Source: Phaseolus vulgaris
Lineage: Eukaryota > Streptophyta > Magnoliopsida > Fabales > Fabaceae
Length of the DNA: 64,000 nucleotides
Assembly: GCF_000499845.2 (NCBI RefSeq)
Contig: NC_023756.2
Coordinates: forward strand, 7,401,481-7,465,480
Direction of reading: 5' to 3'
Positions within the stretch are counted from its first letter, which is position 1. Each line of letters starts with the position of its first letter. Positions 47,690 through 59,929 of this stretch are shown piece by piece. The position numbers and the translations under genes are program-made. Below the pieces are notes generated by a model. It was not told where the DNA came from. It saw only the letters and a program-made list of their open reading frames with translations, and made no database searches.

Positions 47690-48060
47690 AAATACTATAC
47701 ACAACCATAGATCGATAAAAGTCACTCTCTCATACCTGTTTTTCTTACTCTCTAAATCTCAATCTCGTTCCTCTAACTCACTCTCTTAGTCTCATTTCAC
47801 TCTCCTTACTATCTCAATCTGAGTCTCGTTCCTCTTCCTCCCTCTTTCAATCTCTTTTTACTCTCCTTACTCTCTAAATCTCAATCTTGTTCCTCTTCCT
47901 CACTCTCTATGTCTCGTTCTGCTTTCTCACTCCCTCAGTCTCGTTTCACACTCTTGTTTGTTCTCTTAGTCTTTGTCTTGCTTGTTCTCTCGGTCTCATT
48001 GTCATTGTCATTGAAACATGATTCATCACTCTCATTCTCTCCTTCTCTCGCTCAAACTCA
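47690..48060 (+). repeat. CT-rich imperfect tandem repeats
   Basis: Pyrimidine-rich strand with recurring CTCTCCTTACTCTCTAAATC and CTCGTTCCTCTTCCTC phrases at a spacing of roughly 60-70 bp. The Ser/Leu-rich open frame at 47909-48151 follows from this composition and is not called as a gene. Confidence 0.7.
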
Positions 48061-48408
48061 TGTAAGCTTTTCTCCTCCTCTCATACGCTTCTTATCTTGT
48101 GCTTCCGTCTCACATTATTGTCAACGAAGATGCTTAAACACAAGTATTTGAATCTGATCTCTAGTATCACAGTCTTCAATTTGTTCTTACAATCAGATAG
48201 GGTTTTTTTGTCTTTGACTTTATTTTGTTTTCATTTTCATTTTCACTTTCTTTTTATTTCTCACATTTCAACCTTTGGATTAGTTTTTTTATTTAGTAAG
48301 GGTATTACCAAAGCTACTATAGGAGAGAACCAAACAATTAAATACTACACTAAAGATCCCAAACAGAGTCGTAGTCTCAATTATAATAGTATGTGTTCTT
48401 TGGTGTAG
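48061..48408. other. No recognisable gene
   Basis: T-rich continuation; small frames only. Confidence 0.35.
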
Positions 48409-48720
48409 CACTACAAGAAATTATTTATATAGATACTGATTATTACATACGGATACGAATCCGCATGTAAATTAAGCATTACATACGAATTTAATTCAGT
48501 ATGTAAATACACATTACATACAGATTTTTTCGTATATAATCCAAAAATAATTACATACGGATTATATACGTATATACAACATTACAGTTTTAATTAAAAA
48601 AATAAAAATTCGTTACATACGGATATTATCCGTATATACATTATATATTTAATTTAAAAAATGAAAATAGTTACATACGAATTTTATCCGTATGTAAAAT
48701 ATTATATATTTAAATAAAAA
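48409..48720. mobile_element. CACTA terminus with TTACATACGGAT subterminal repeats
   Basis: Starts CACTACAAGAAATTATT and carries about ten copies of TTACATACGGAT/ATCCGTATGTAA in both orientations. Similar motifs recur near 10890-10940. The sequence then runs into a gene fragment (from about 48790) without a visible 3' terminus. Confidence 0.6.
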
Positions 48721-48869
48721 CACTAAAAAATTGGAGAGAAGAAATAGTTACATATTCAATTAGGGTTATAGAGAAGGAGAAAGAGAAATAAAGAAGAAAA
48801 GAAAATGGAGAGCAGAGTCGTTGTCCCTTACCAGAACCCGTAGAGGAGGAGAGATCGACGACGAGGCCT

Positions 48870-49389
48870 ATGCCGCCTTTCACGGTGGTCGTGATGGGCC
48901 TCCCCCAAGACTGTTCCGTCCTCGATCTCACACTACAAGAAAAACACTAAATAGAAACCAATTTTAGAGACAAAAAATAATTAGTTGTTATAGTGACTAA
49001 ATTAGAAACCATTTTAGAGACTAAAAAAATTATTGGTTTCTAAATTAGTTTCTATTATTGATAAATAGTTTCTAAATTGGTTTCTAATTAGCTACCAAGG
49101 TTTTAACTACCAATTATTTAGATTCTAAATTTGGTAGCAAAAACCTTGGTAGCTAATTAGATACCAATTTAGAAACTATTTATCAATAATAGAAACTAAT
49201 TTAGAAACCAAAAATGTTTTTAGTCTCTAAAATTGTCTATAATTTTAGTCAATATAGTAACTAATTATTTTTTGTTTCTAAAATTAGTTTCTATTCAATG
49301 ATTTTCTTGTAGTGTCAAGTCTAACTTCGAGATCTACAACGCCATCTTCCACATCCGTATTGACCGCGATAAGATGCCTTCAAATTCAA
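48870..49389 (+). pseudogene. RRM protein gene fragment, split by a MITE
   Basis: From ATG 48870 the reading is PPFTVVVMGLPQDCSVLDL up to 48930. After removal of the MITE and one TCA copy it continues in frame as SNFEIYNAIFHIRIDRDKM, then a few codons to TGA at about 49389. The pattern is beta1-alpha1-beta2 of an RNA recognition motif. GC-rich sequence before the ATG looks like a 5' leader. RNP1 and the rest are absent. It lies downstream of a CACTA terminus at 48409, so it may have been captured by that element. Host family uncertain. Confidence 0.5.
48931..49314. mobile_element. Foldback CACTA-type MITE, 384 bp, intact
   Basis: Ends CACTACAAGAAAAACACT and, reverse complemented, CACTACAAGAAAATCATT, flanked by TCA on both sides (48928-48930 and 49315-49317). 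The two halves are nearly complementary over most of their length, so a transcript would fold into one long hairpin. Degenerate relatives lie at about 28303 and 34950. No coding capacity. Confidence 0.88.
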
Positions 49390-50485
49390 GAAAAGTGATC
49401 CATTGAACAAACCATCCAATTGTTATTCTCTTTTTTTTTTTGTTTTTTATCTTGTATTCATTGAATCATCCTATTCATAATGAGTAGCTAAACTTTATTG
49501 TAGTTGGGATTGAATGAATTTGTAACTTCTTTCTACCTCTTGACTCATATATCTATAAGTACATTTAACTTTCAATTCTTGGGTTAGTTTCATGCTTAAT
49601 GCTTGAGCCTTGAAAAATCTATAATTGTTTTTAGAATTTGAATGTCATTGGAAAATCTATCTCCTTTTTTGAACTAAACTAAACCAAACAAAAGCTACAA
49701 TTGTTGGCAACAAAGTTGATGCTTTTGGTTTTAACTGTTCTATGCTTAATGTAGATCAATTGAAGTTGCTTAATGTAGGGATCAATTGAAGTTAATTAAG
49801 TAATTGATTAATTACTATCAGATTCTCAGTAACTAATTGGTTTAACTGCAATGAAAATGGAAGGTTGAATGTATACTTTACTGTTCAAGTTCATTTAGTT
49901 TTTTTGTAAACATTGTGCTTTGATTTGTGCTTTCTATGGAAGTTTAGCTAAAGAATTAATTAATTATCAAATGGTTTACTAATCCCTATGGATATGCTAA
50001 CTCCTTCTATTAATTGTATTATAATTGACTTTTTCACTTGTCGAGAAAAAAAATTCAAGAAGTTTTTTATCTCATCAACAAATCTAGGAGGTGAACCAAT
50101 GATGTGATGATAGTTTCTCGATTCAATATTAAAGTTGAGTATCGTGAAATGAACTTAGCTACCTTTTAATTAGATAACATAACTTTTTCAGACAGGAAAA
50201 TGTCTCCAAATTCAATTCACTTAAAATTTCCAGTTACACAATTATTTTAAAACTTGAAAACTTAGATACAAGTGTTTATATATTTTTAATAATATTTTTT
50301 TTTCAATTAGAATTGAGATTTCCCATCATTAATCCTTAACAATATTTAATGCAAACTTTTATTATGTAAGTTATTAAGATAAAATTCTAAGTCTAATTAC
50401 AAAAGCAAGTAATGAACTCCAAGGTTGATACACATTATACATAGAAGCTCACTTTGAAAGAGTGTGAAATCTTTCTGCAAGAAGA
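49390..50485. other. No recognisable gene
   Basis: AT-rich spacer; the last part is the 3' flank of the NT-C2 gene on the minus strand. Confidence 0.4.
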
Positions 50486-53400
50486 TTAGTACTCACTGTT
50501 GATCCAAACATCCCTAAGGAGTTCATATCTGACAGGAGATTGGTTGGTAAGTTCTTTGAAGTTGAAGGTGGATTTTGTTGAAACTTTTTGGGATGAGGAA
50601 GAAGTCAAGAATATTGAAGACAATGGGGATTTCAATTCATCCAACTCATCATCACTTGTGTGTGACTTCCTAACAATTGATGATCTGTTTCTTCTTAGAT
50701 GGTGATATTTGCTTCCCATTTCCCCAACAATGATTGCAATGGAAGATGGTGTTGGAGGTGAATACACAATGGGAGCTGCAATGCATGGAAAGTTGTTCAC
50801 AAGCTCCTTTCCATCTTCCATGTCATTCTGTTCCAAATTCCAAACAAAACTTAGAAAAAAAATCAGATTCCTTTATCAAACAGCTAAACACATGTCAACA
50901 CTGGTGTTTAATGTTCTTTTAAAAAAATGCAATGAAAAATCAATATAAGAATGAAACTTCAAGTGTACATTACAATCATATTACAATCTTTATATCATAT
51001 TCACTCCTTTTATATCTATTCCCATGAATACTTGTTTCTTTATATCATATTGAACAGAAGATCCTACGTAGTAAGGCAAAAAGAATTGAAGTGCAAATAT
51101 GGATATCTAACCTCTGAGTCCAGAGCCTCAAAGACACCAGAGGGAACAGGATCAGAGCAAAGTTCATCTGGGACAAAATTGTGTAGAATCTTCTTGATAA
51201 GTGTTGCATTGAGCATAGGGCATACCTTGAGAAACAAGAATCCTTTTAGCATGAATAGTGAAACTATAACAGCATGAAGAAAAGTTCAATTTCATTGCCA
51301 AATTAACCTCATTCCTGATGGATGCTGTTAACAGCATATCCTTAGGAAGCATGAGGAGGTCACTTAGAGCATTGAGAAGACTGAAGGGCTTTAAGGATGC
51401 AGTTTGTCTTTGTTCATTGTTATCAGTTTCAGCTTTATCTTCAATTGAGTCATCATCATCCATGCCACATAGGTCACTCAACCATCTTGACCAGGTCCCA
51501 ATCTGACAATGACAGATTGGTGACATAAATGTAAAGAATGTAACAATAAAGATAAGAAATAATAATATAGAGACCTTGTACTAAAAAATGTACATTCACC
51601 CTCTAATTCAACAGCTATTCAGGCAATTCCAGACCAAAAATCCAAGTTCATGGCCTAATTTAAAAGCTGCATTTATGTCATAAGCATTCATAAGAGAAGA
51701 AAGTAACTTGGTTGGACAAATTATGGGTATGAGTGGATGGTCAAATGTAAAAATTCACAATGCATAGATACATTTATAGACAGACACACATTAAGAAGTT
51801 ACCACAGTTTTCAGCTGTGCACCAGCTCCAAAGCTTATTTTTGCAGGTGGAATGGGGAGAACCTTGGGATCACTAACAGCGTCAGATACAGGATCAGTTG
51901 GTATTTCATCATAAGATTCTCGAAGAATAGCATTGAACATAGCCACATCTAATCTCGCAACACATTGCTCCATTATCTATATTCAGTTCTAAAACATGTA
52001 AACAAATTGCTAAAAGCAATATGATGAAAACTTTGGTTTGTTTTAACACAGATTGTGAAACTATTTAATTAGACTGACCAATCTAGAAAGCATAGGCAAA
52101 CAGCCACACTCATTCCCTCCAGCTCGAATAGGACAGATCCTTTCACAGGCTTCCCTAAAAGCATTCTTCCAAATATATAGAGACAAGTTACCCTGCTCTT
52201 GATCACATGAGCTAGAAGTCCTTCTGTAGCTTTTTCTTGAGTCTGAAACCACTTCTTTGCTGTTGAACTTTGTGTGTTGCATATGTGGAATCAAAATCTG
52301 GGCATTGACAAAGAAGGATTCATGTTAGATTACAATGGAATTTTGTGTAATTTAATCATCAACAAATAGATATCTGTTGTAGGATTGTTCAAGGGGAGGA
52401 TATGATTAAGGCATTACCTGCCACCAGATAGATTCTATAATGCGAGTGAAGATCCATGCTTCCACCTTTTCCAGTGCTGATATGAGTACCTGGGGATCAT
52501 CCCAGTTACCAAAACCTCCATATCCTAATGCTGTATTTTCATTTTTTCTGGGGTGTAACCCATTCACCCTCAGTGAGGCTGTTATCTTGCCATGCCCCTC
52601 CTCCTCAGTTTTCCTTCTCCTACCAGATCCTGCAGGATTTGACGGATCTTTGACGGTTCGACTTATAATTGTTCTCAACGCTACAGTATTAGACAGCCAA
52701 AAGGTCAACCTGTAGTCATGCAAGAAGAGGTCAATCAGCTGGCACAGTTCATGAGAAACTACAGTTTCCATCATAGGCAACAAAATTCATCAGAACATCA
52801 CTTGAACAAACTCTAAACGTTAATAATCTAACCCGTCTATGTCAGGAGTTTTGTGCTGGATTTCTACTTCATTATTTGAAAATAAATTTTAGTTTTAGTC
52901 CATTCTCATCTTAGAATGTATTTTGATAGCAATGTATCACATGTGGGAACTATTCTCTGTGACTCAGCTTCTTGTTTCCTGAATTAACAAATTAAGAACA
53001 ATCAATTTTGTTTTACAAAAGATATTACAACATTTCATGATGGTGCAGCTTGTGATTCTTATGAAGCTCGGGCCTCTTAAATTATGTGTTGGTGTCGGAC
53101 ACATGTATCGAACACCAATACATACAACACTTATATGACATGTATTGGTGAAGTGTATAATTCAAAAAAATATCTCTTTAGGTCTTTTGACAATTCTAAT
53201 ACGGTTCCAACACAATTTTAAAAAGAACAAATACAGTAATTTTCTAAAAACTCAAATTTATTGGATAAGTTTTTATTATGATTATAGAAATAAGGAACAA
53301 ATCATTTTGAACCAGCCAAGGAAAACATCTTTTTGTCATAAAGAAAAAACCAAGTCATACTTGATCACGTAAATTTTGATTGTGAATTTATATAATTCAT

Positions 53401-55780
53401 ACTGATATAATATATAGATTTTTGTCCTCATGTTTTACACTTTAAAGATTACAGTGTCCATGTCCAGTGTCAGTATCCCTCACACAATGTTAATTTTCAG
53501 TGATAGGATATTGGGAAAAATCTTAGAATAAAATGGAGTAAGAATAGGGCTCAAATGTACCTTGGGACATCATTTCCACATGCCTTTGTAACAAGTACTA
53601 ATCCTGAAACAGAACTTTTAGCTGCCCCAGCCCTTCTTCCTTGAAATTTTTCTTTACAAGCATGAAGATAGAGCCTGGAAAGGCGCCGTGCTGGGGCATG
53701 AACTTTACTTGTGGAGTTTCCATGCTCAGAAACTACTGAATATAAAGCAGACTCAACTGCAGCTGCTTCCCTTAACTCTCCTTCAAGCATCTTTATCTTC
53801 TTCTCCAACTGCTCAACTTTTCCATCTGAAGTACCATTTCTTGCTTCCTTTGTATGAATCTTAGAATCTCTTCTTTCATTGCTTCTGTTCCCTCCACTGT
53901 TTTTTGAATGTCCAAGAATGCCATTTTCATTTAATTCAACTTGATGATTGCTACCAAGCGATCCAGTATTCCGGGCAATGTCTGCTGGTATCCTCACAGA
54001 CTTGATGTTCTTTAGTCTTTCACTTTTGAGAATATTTTCCTGCATAGCAATATTTGACCCTCCAAAAGAATATGTATTGCTATCCATTGAAGCTTGATCC
54101 TTGCCATCTTGTGCTTCTAATATTTCATCCTTTATGCAGTTTTGACTATCCAAAGCATAATTTTCATTTCCACTCATGTCCTCCACAGAATCATGGCGAA
54201 CTTTATCACCTCCACTCTCCTTCATAGAATATTTGTCAGCTTCTGTAGATCTCCCATTTAATTTGTCATCATATTCAGTTGCATCACAGTTTTCAAAGCC
54301 AGGATTTTTGCCAGTGAATTGAGCTCTATCTTGAGATGATGTTTGTTTTGAATAAATGCCAAAAGTACTTCCGTTTGTGTTTCTTTTGACATCTGCAACT
54401 ATATTTCTGTAGTTAGCAAGCTTTTCTTGAAAACTCTGATCCAAAGTTTCATGGCCACTGCTTCTTGTGTTGCTCCTCGTAATAGAAGATACATCCAATG
54501 ATGACATGTAAGAACTCCTCTCAAGCTTCTGGTGTGTATCTTGTTGCATCATATTCATGTTTCCAAACCTTGTTTCGGAGGCAAAGGTATGTTCCATGGC
54601 ATTCACACCAGTGTTCCTAGTTGCTTCATTCTGCAATTCAATTGAAATTACTATATTTCTTTCAGAGGAATTTCTTGATATATTCATTATACCACAGACA
54701 AGAAAACCACCTCAGAAATTTATCACACTATTGATGAAAAATATGATTGTTACTACTTTTTATAGATAAGATTGAGGCATTTATAATTCGATTTCACTAG
54801 GTCCATCCACCCTGCTGATGGCAAGTTATAAACCTCGTTCAAAAGTTGCAATGGTATATTCTATATGTCAGAGCTAGGCTCATCTATTTGACCTAAAAGC
54901 TTGCAATATCAGCATATAAAATATCAAAATTCTGGTTCATGAAGTGGGACTGAGAAGTATTTAAGGAACTCTCCTTTCTATATGGGTACATTTTATAGGA
55001 CCATGTGTTTTAATCTTAAGCTTCTAGGTGAATACAAATGAATGATTCTATATTACATTTCTAACACTATCAAAAGAAATCATAAGCAATTACCTTTATT
55101 AATTTCAGCAAGGTAAACCCTCTGGAGTCAAGGGAAGGAGAAGCTGCAGCTGTAGACGAATGTGAGGAGACATCATCATCAGTAAAAGAGGTAATTTCAG
55201 CTTCTTCAGCATACTCTTCATTCATGAGTGTTGATACTGATTCACCACCATTATTTTCCTTGGATGAGGAACTAGCTCGATTCCTCTCAAGAGGCTGAAT
55301 TTTAAGGAACAGAAGTGGCTGTTCTGTGTTCCTGTAACTCCTCTTGCAGTTCATAGGAACACTAGTGATCAAGGACTCTTTAAGTGTCCCATATTCTGCC
55401 AAGTCTATGATTGCAGTTCCCAACAACTGACCCTTAATAGTCCTATCTCTTCGTGGCTCATACAAGTTGAACTCCAAGCAATTCTTTTGGAACACATCAG
55501 TGTCACCACTTCTTACAGACATATCCCTCAACAAAGTTACATGTAGCCTAAATGACTCATTAAATTCGATTCTTCCTTCACCTATAACTGAACCAAGAGA
55601 AGGAGCAGCAAGAGCAGTAGAACCTGATGCACATTCACCATTCTTCCATTCTATCAACACGGATCGCAGGGATCTTAGAGATTGTGATGGGGGCCAAGGC
55701 TTAATCTCCTGAATGTGAATGAGGAAATCAATTTGAACTGTGAAACCTCTCCTGTTCTTTCCTCTCATGCCTAGAACCAT
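50486..55780 (-). CDS. NT-C2 domain protein with coiled coil and dilute-like C-terminus, eight coding exons
   Basis: Exons (minus): 55780-55094, 54630-53561, 52709-52418, 52297-52079, 51976-51803, 51502-51308, 51225-51112, 50827-50486. All junctions are GT-AG and keep frame, giving about 1030 residues ending TAA. Exon 1 from MVLGMRGKNRRG encodes the NT-C2 (EEIG1/EHBP1 N-terminal) domain (FLIHIQEIKPWPPSQSLRS, KNCLEFNLYEPRRD). Exon 2 is a polar disordered region ending in a coiled coil (KVEQLEKKIKMLEGELREA). Exons 3-7 hold a helical part (RLTFWLSNTVALRTIISRTV, LISALEKVEAWIFTRIIES, AFREACERICPI) that resembles the myosin dilute domain. Arabidopsis has similar uncharacterised proteins. Related NT-C2 proteins act in organelle movement and trafficking, so an actin or membrane adaptor role is only an inference. 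The start is the first ATG with homology; in-frame TTG upstream is ignored. Confidence 0.85.
53085..53500 (+). repeat. Dispersed repeat family A, copy 3, in intron 2 of the NT-C2 gene
   Basis: Begins GTGTCGGACACATGTATCG and ends near GTGTCCATGTCCAGTGTC, with the interior matching 30068-30480. It lies inside the 851-bp intron 53560-52710, opposite in orientation to the gene. Confidence 0.7.
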
Positions 55781-56165
55781 AGCTTCTAAGGTGATGGATT
55801 TGACTTGGTTGAATGAGTACACCAATCACCAGCCCTCTGAAGCAAATCCAGCTTGAGAACTCAAAATGATTTTACAAACTGCACATATTTTTAATGCAAC
55901 AAGAACAGCTAGTGAAGTGTGAATTTAATTAATAAACACATGCACAGAAGTTCTTAACTCATGAGTAGAAGGATCATATTTACAAAGTGATCAAGATAAT
56001 CCAGAAAAAAAAGAGAGTAGGGTGTACAAATGGAAAGGACCTAAAACCAAGAAGAAAACTAATAATGTGGACCACTGAATCCAGTTACAAGTTAGATACA
56101 CAACATGACAACATAAAAGTCATTAAAATTTTACAGATAAAATTTAAAAAAAAATTAAAGAATAG

Positions 56166-56560
56166 CCAGCGGCAATATGAATGGGGAGATCAATTTGAAC
56201 TGCGACACGTCTACTGTTCTTTATTGTCATGCCTAGAACCATAAGGCCATGGATCTCATCAGAAGAACTATTAAAGGACATAGATAAAAGCTTCTAGACC
56301 CTTTAATGCAGAATAATCACAAGAAAATCCAACTTGAGAACTCAATAAATTCACAAACTAATTCGACATAACTTCAATGCAACACAGAACACCCTCTGAA
56401 GTGTGCACTTCAATATGCCCCAGAGGATACAAATGAGAAGGAGCTAAAGCCAAGAAAAACATTAATAATGTGGACCACTGAATCTAGTCACAAGTTAAAT
56501 ACACAACTTAAAAGTCATTAATTCTTTTACAGATAAAAAAATGCATTAAAGAAGACCCAT
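56166..56560 (-). repeat. Tandem duplicate of the NT-C2 gene 5' end, with a pseudo first exon
   Basis: Sequence around 56177-56250 matches the start of coding exon 1 (55710-55790). On the minus strand it reads MVLGM, then KN and VQIDLPIHI, with many changes. The following part (about 56320-56550) matches 55840-56160, including AATAATGTGGACCACTGAAT at both places. So about 400-450 bp spanning the 5' flank and the first 20 or so codons was duplicated in tandem upstream of the real start. The copy lacks the rest of the exon. Confidence 0.75.
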
Positions 56561-57264
56561 AGTGCTGTAATTTAGACCTTAATTACCTGGAAAAACAGTG
56601 GTTGGTAGAGGCATTGAAAGAATCAAAAAGCTGCAAGCAAACTGAAATGGGGTCACAGTATTTCTGAAACCATGAGATATATGAATGTAGTTTTTCTTTC
56701 TAATGTTTCTATTTTGTTCTGACACTCTTGTTTCTGGTTTCACTTTTAGTTGCTGCTTGTGAAGCACACTAACTCACTAGAATATTTATATATATATATA
56801 TATATATTATACATAAATATAATATTGCAGCATCGAAGCAAAGGATAATTTCCATGTTAAAGTGATTTTAAAAAAGAATTCAAAAGTTGGCATGCTAAGT
56901 TACCAAGAATATGTAATTCATTTGGTAAGGCTGATCAAAGGGATTGTTTGGTGTAAACTAATGAAATGACCAGGCTCCTTGATGGTGATGCCTCACCAGA
57001 ATCAAGCAACTTTTTCATCAAACGTTTGAGTAAATGGGCACCAGAATGTTTATGATGTGTTGTGTATGGAAACGTATTCCAAATAGAAAATCACTCTACT
57101 GATTGAAGATGTATTACCACAGTTTTCACAGCCTAACTAATTTAAAGCATAAAATATGTTAAAAGAAAACTGTTGAAAATACATTTTACAACATGCTCCA
57201 AACACACCATTTTTTATTCAGATTTCTAGAGTATAAAAGTTTTTTTTTTAAAAAACTCTTTTGA
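56561..57264. other. Upstream flank of the NT-C2 gene; TA microsatellite
   Basis: A (TA)n run at about 56788-56807; otherwise nothing recognisable. Promoter elements may lie here but none could be fixed because the duplicated 5' end obscures the transcript start. Confidence 0.4.
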
Positions 57265-57700
57265 AAAGAAGTAAGATTCAAAATTAGGTGTGTTTTTCAA
57301 TAAATTTCAGTTAATAAAAAATGTAACATTGGTAACATACTAACGTAAATTTTACCCACATATGCGAAATTAATATATATATATATATATTAAAATTATA
57401 TTGATAACATTCTCCTTTTGAAATAAATTGTATTCGTAAAATTAAAATAAATGTGTCAAACGAGAAGCAAGACTTCAAATAATTTTTTATTTTCGATAAA
57501 TTTTAATCAATAATAAAAGATAAATTCAAAGGAATATACTGATAACATTTTGAATAAATTGTATCCGCACGTATAAAATAAAAATAAAAATTAATACACT
57601 AAAAAAATTCAAGATTCAAAGTAACTTATGATTTTTAGTCAATTTTAATTAATAATAAAAGATATATCCTAAAGAATTTACCTTATGAATAAATTGTATT
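57265..57700. repeat. Imperfect tandem repeat, about 140 bp, three copies
   Basis: Three diverged copies share 'aagattcaaa', 'ataaattttaatcaataataaaagata', 'gataacattttgaataaattgtat' phrases. A (TA)n run interrupts the first copy near 57372-57390. Non-coding. Confidence 0.55.
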
Positions 57701-59900
57701 GTGTGTTCTCTTGTATGTTTTTCATTTAATATTTTTATTAGTATTTGAAATTCATTTATGTTATTTATCGAATATAAAATGTGTTAAAAACAGTTGGGAA
57801 GAAAAAAATTCCACAGTAGCATTTGCATTGTTAAAATAGGTAAAGATAAAAAAAATATAGGATAAAAAAAAAAACATATGGACTAAATAAAGGAGATATA
57901 TCTCAGACTTAATAAATTAAGAACGTTGTTAAAAAAAGGCTTACTACATAATTATACCCTTAAACACTTGTTAAGGATGTATGGTGTAATTTATGATAAA
58001 AAAAATTATTAAAATATTATAAATAAATAAAGATAAAAATGTATTTTTATTTATTCATATCTATTATTTTATCAATTTCCCATACATATAATTTGTCTGA
58101 GAGTGTTTTCTCTAATATATCTATGTTTATCCAAGTTTAAAAAAAGAGATAACATTATGAGTAGAAACTTTTATTAAAAAAAAAGGAAGAAACAAATTAG
58201 TGTTGTTAGTATCTTTTGTAGTAAATGAAATGTGGATAACTTTTTTTTTTGTTTCTATATTAAAATTATATTTTATGCTGTATTGTTAATGATTATTGGA
58301 AGGAATTTTTAAAGTTAATTAAATAAGAAATTTTGATTTATCTCCATGTTGGAATTATATACATATGGAGAGGAGAATCATTAGAATTAAGAATAGAAAT
58401 ATGTGTTAAATAAATGTTTGAAGAAAGAATTATTATGTTTATAAGAAAATGTTATGTGAGAATTAAATGGAAAAGTTAAATATTAAGGAAGAGAAAAGTT
58501 ATATATCAAAATAAATCAAAGAAGAGTTTATCATTTGAGTACCAAAGTTATGAATACATTATAAAAGAACATAGATAATGTCTTGTGATGCAGAAGAATA
58601 TTATTAATTATCACTCAATTTTATTGATGTTTAGTGTCATTTTTCTATCATTACTAATTTATTTTTGTTCATATATGAGTTTTCATAATTCATTAAACTT
58701 TTTTATATCATTTCTCATTTATTTTAAGTGTTTTGGTTGATAATTCAATATCAGATTACAAATAAAAAGAGAAATAATTTTTGAATAAATTGTGGTTCTC
58801 ACGTCAAGAAATGGAACAATTTTAAAATTACATTATTTTACATCACAAATGTAACGTCTTTTACAATGCAATTTTAAAATTACACTATCTCTTTATGTGA
58901 GGTACACATTTCAGTAAAAAAATTATTTCTTTCTAGTTATAAACTGGTATATGTCTATCAACATATCAACATTTTTTTTAATATTTTCTAAGTTAATCTG
59001 TTTATTTTTTTTTTATGATTCATTCTTTTAATTATTTGAGTATTTATGTGGTTTCTCATCTAATATCTAATATTTGCATAAATTTATTCAATAGCACTTA
59101 CAAATTTGAGTTTTTTTTTGTTTTTGTTTTCTTTAATTGTAATTTATTATTTTATTTTCTCTTAATTATTTCTCAAAACTAGTTAAAATTTAAGTATATT
59201 TTAAAAATTGTGTTTTTCTTATAAATAAAATAAGAATAGAGAAAGTATTTTAATCTTATTTTTAGTTTCTACCATTAAAATTATAGAAACTAGAAATAAT
59301 ATGTATGAAAACTAAAAAATATATTTAAATATAGGTTTTAAAAGGTAGAATGAATAAAGATGTTCAACTGAATAATCCAATCAACTAACAAGAGCAATTT
59401 ATACAAAAAAAATATTTTAAATTTTCTTAAATCTATTTATTTATAATAATATCTATTAGTTGTTGGCATGTAAATATCACAAAAATTGTATATGTTGTGA
59501 GTGTGTTATGGTTGCATGACATAGATGTTACACATCGTATGTAATGGTGTTAGTTACTCTACCAATGAAAAAAACATATATGAAGGCGCGTGAAGAATAC
59601 GCCACACCAACACGCAACTTCATGCGTCGTTTTTACGTAATTTTCAATGAGGCAAAAGTACAGTTTTCAAAGCTATTGTAATTTCTTTTACATTTTATTA
59701 TTATTGTATATTTTAAAATTTATTGAATATTTAACAATATATATTGATATATCACAAAAAGTACATTTAAAAGACTGAAATATCGTCATTTTATTAGCAT
59801 TTTTTAAATGACAGTCATTTTAATCCTTTATTTACTAACTAATTTTTATTCATTAAATATGTAGCAATAAATCAACATATTAAATAATTTAAATAGATGA
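57701..59900. other. No recognisable gene
   Basis: Very AT-rich intergenic sequence. A short GC-richer patch at 59583-59630 contains GGCGCGTG and a 'cacgcaacttcatgcgtcg' near-palindrome. Confidence 0.4.
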
Positions 59901-59929
59901 AAGCACGTCATTTTGCTTCCGCCATTTTT

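Noticed and set aside
47909..48151. 80-codon Ser/Leu-rich frame resembling a signal peptide protein
   Set aside because: Explained by the CT-rich repeat; no homology and no following exons.
52406..52783. Single-exon 125-codon frame as an independent gene
   Set aside because: Splice sites show it is exon 3 of the NT-C2 gene read into both introns.
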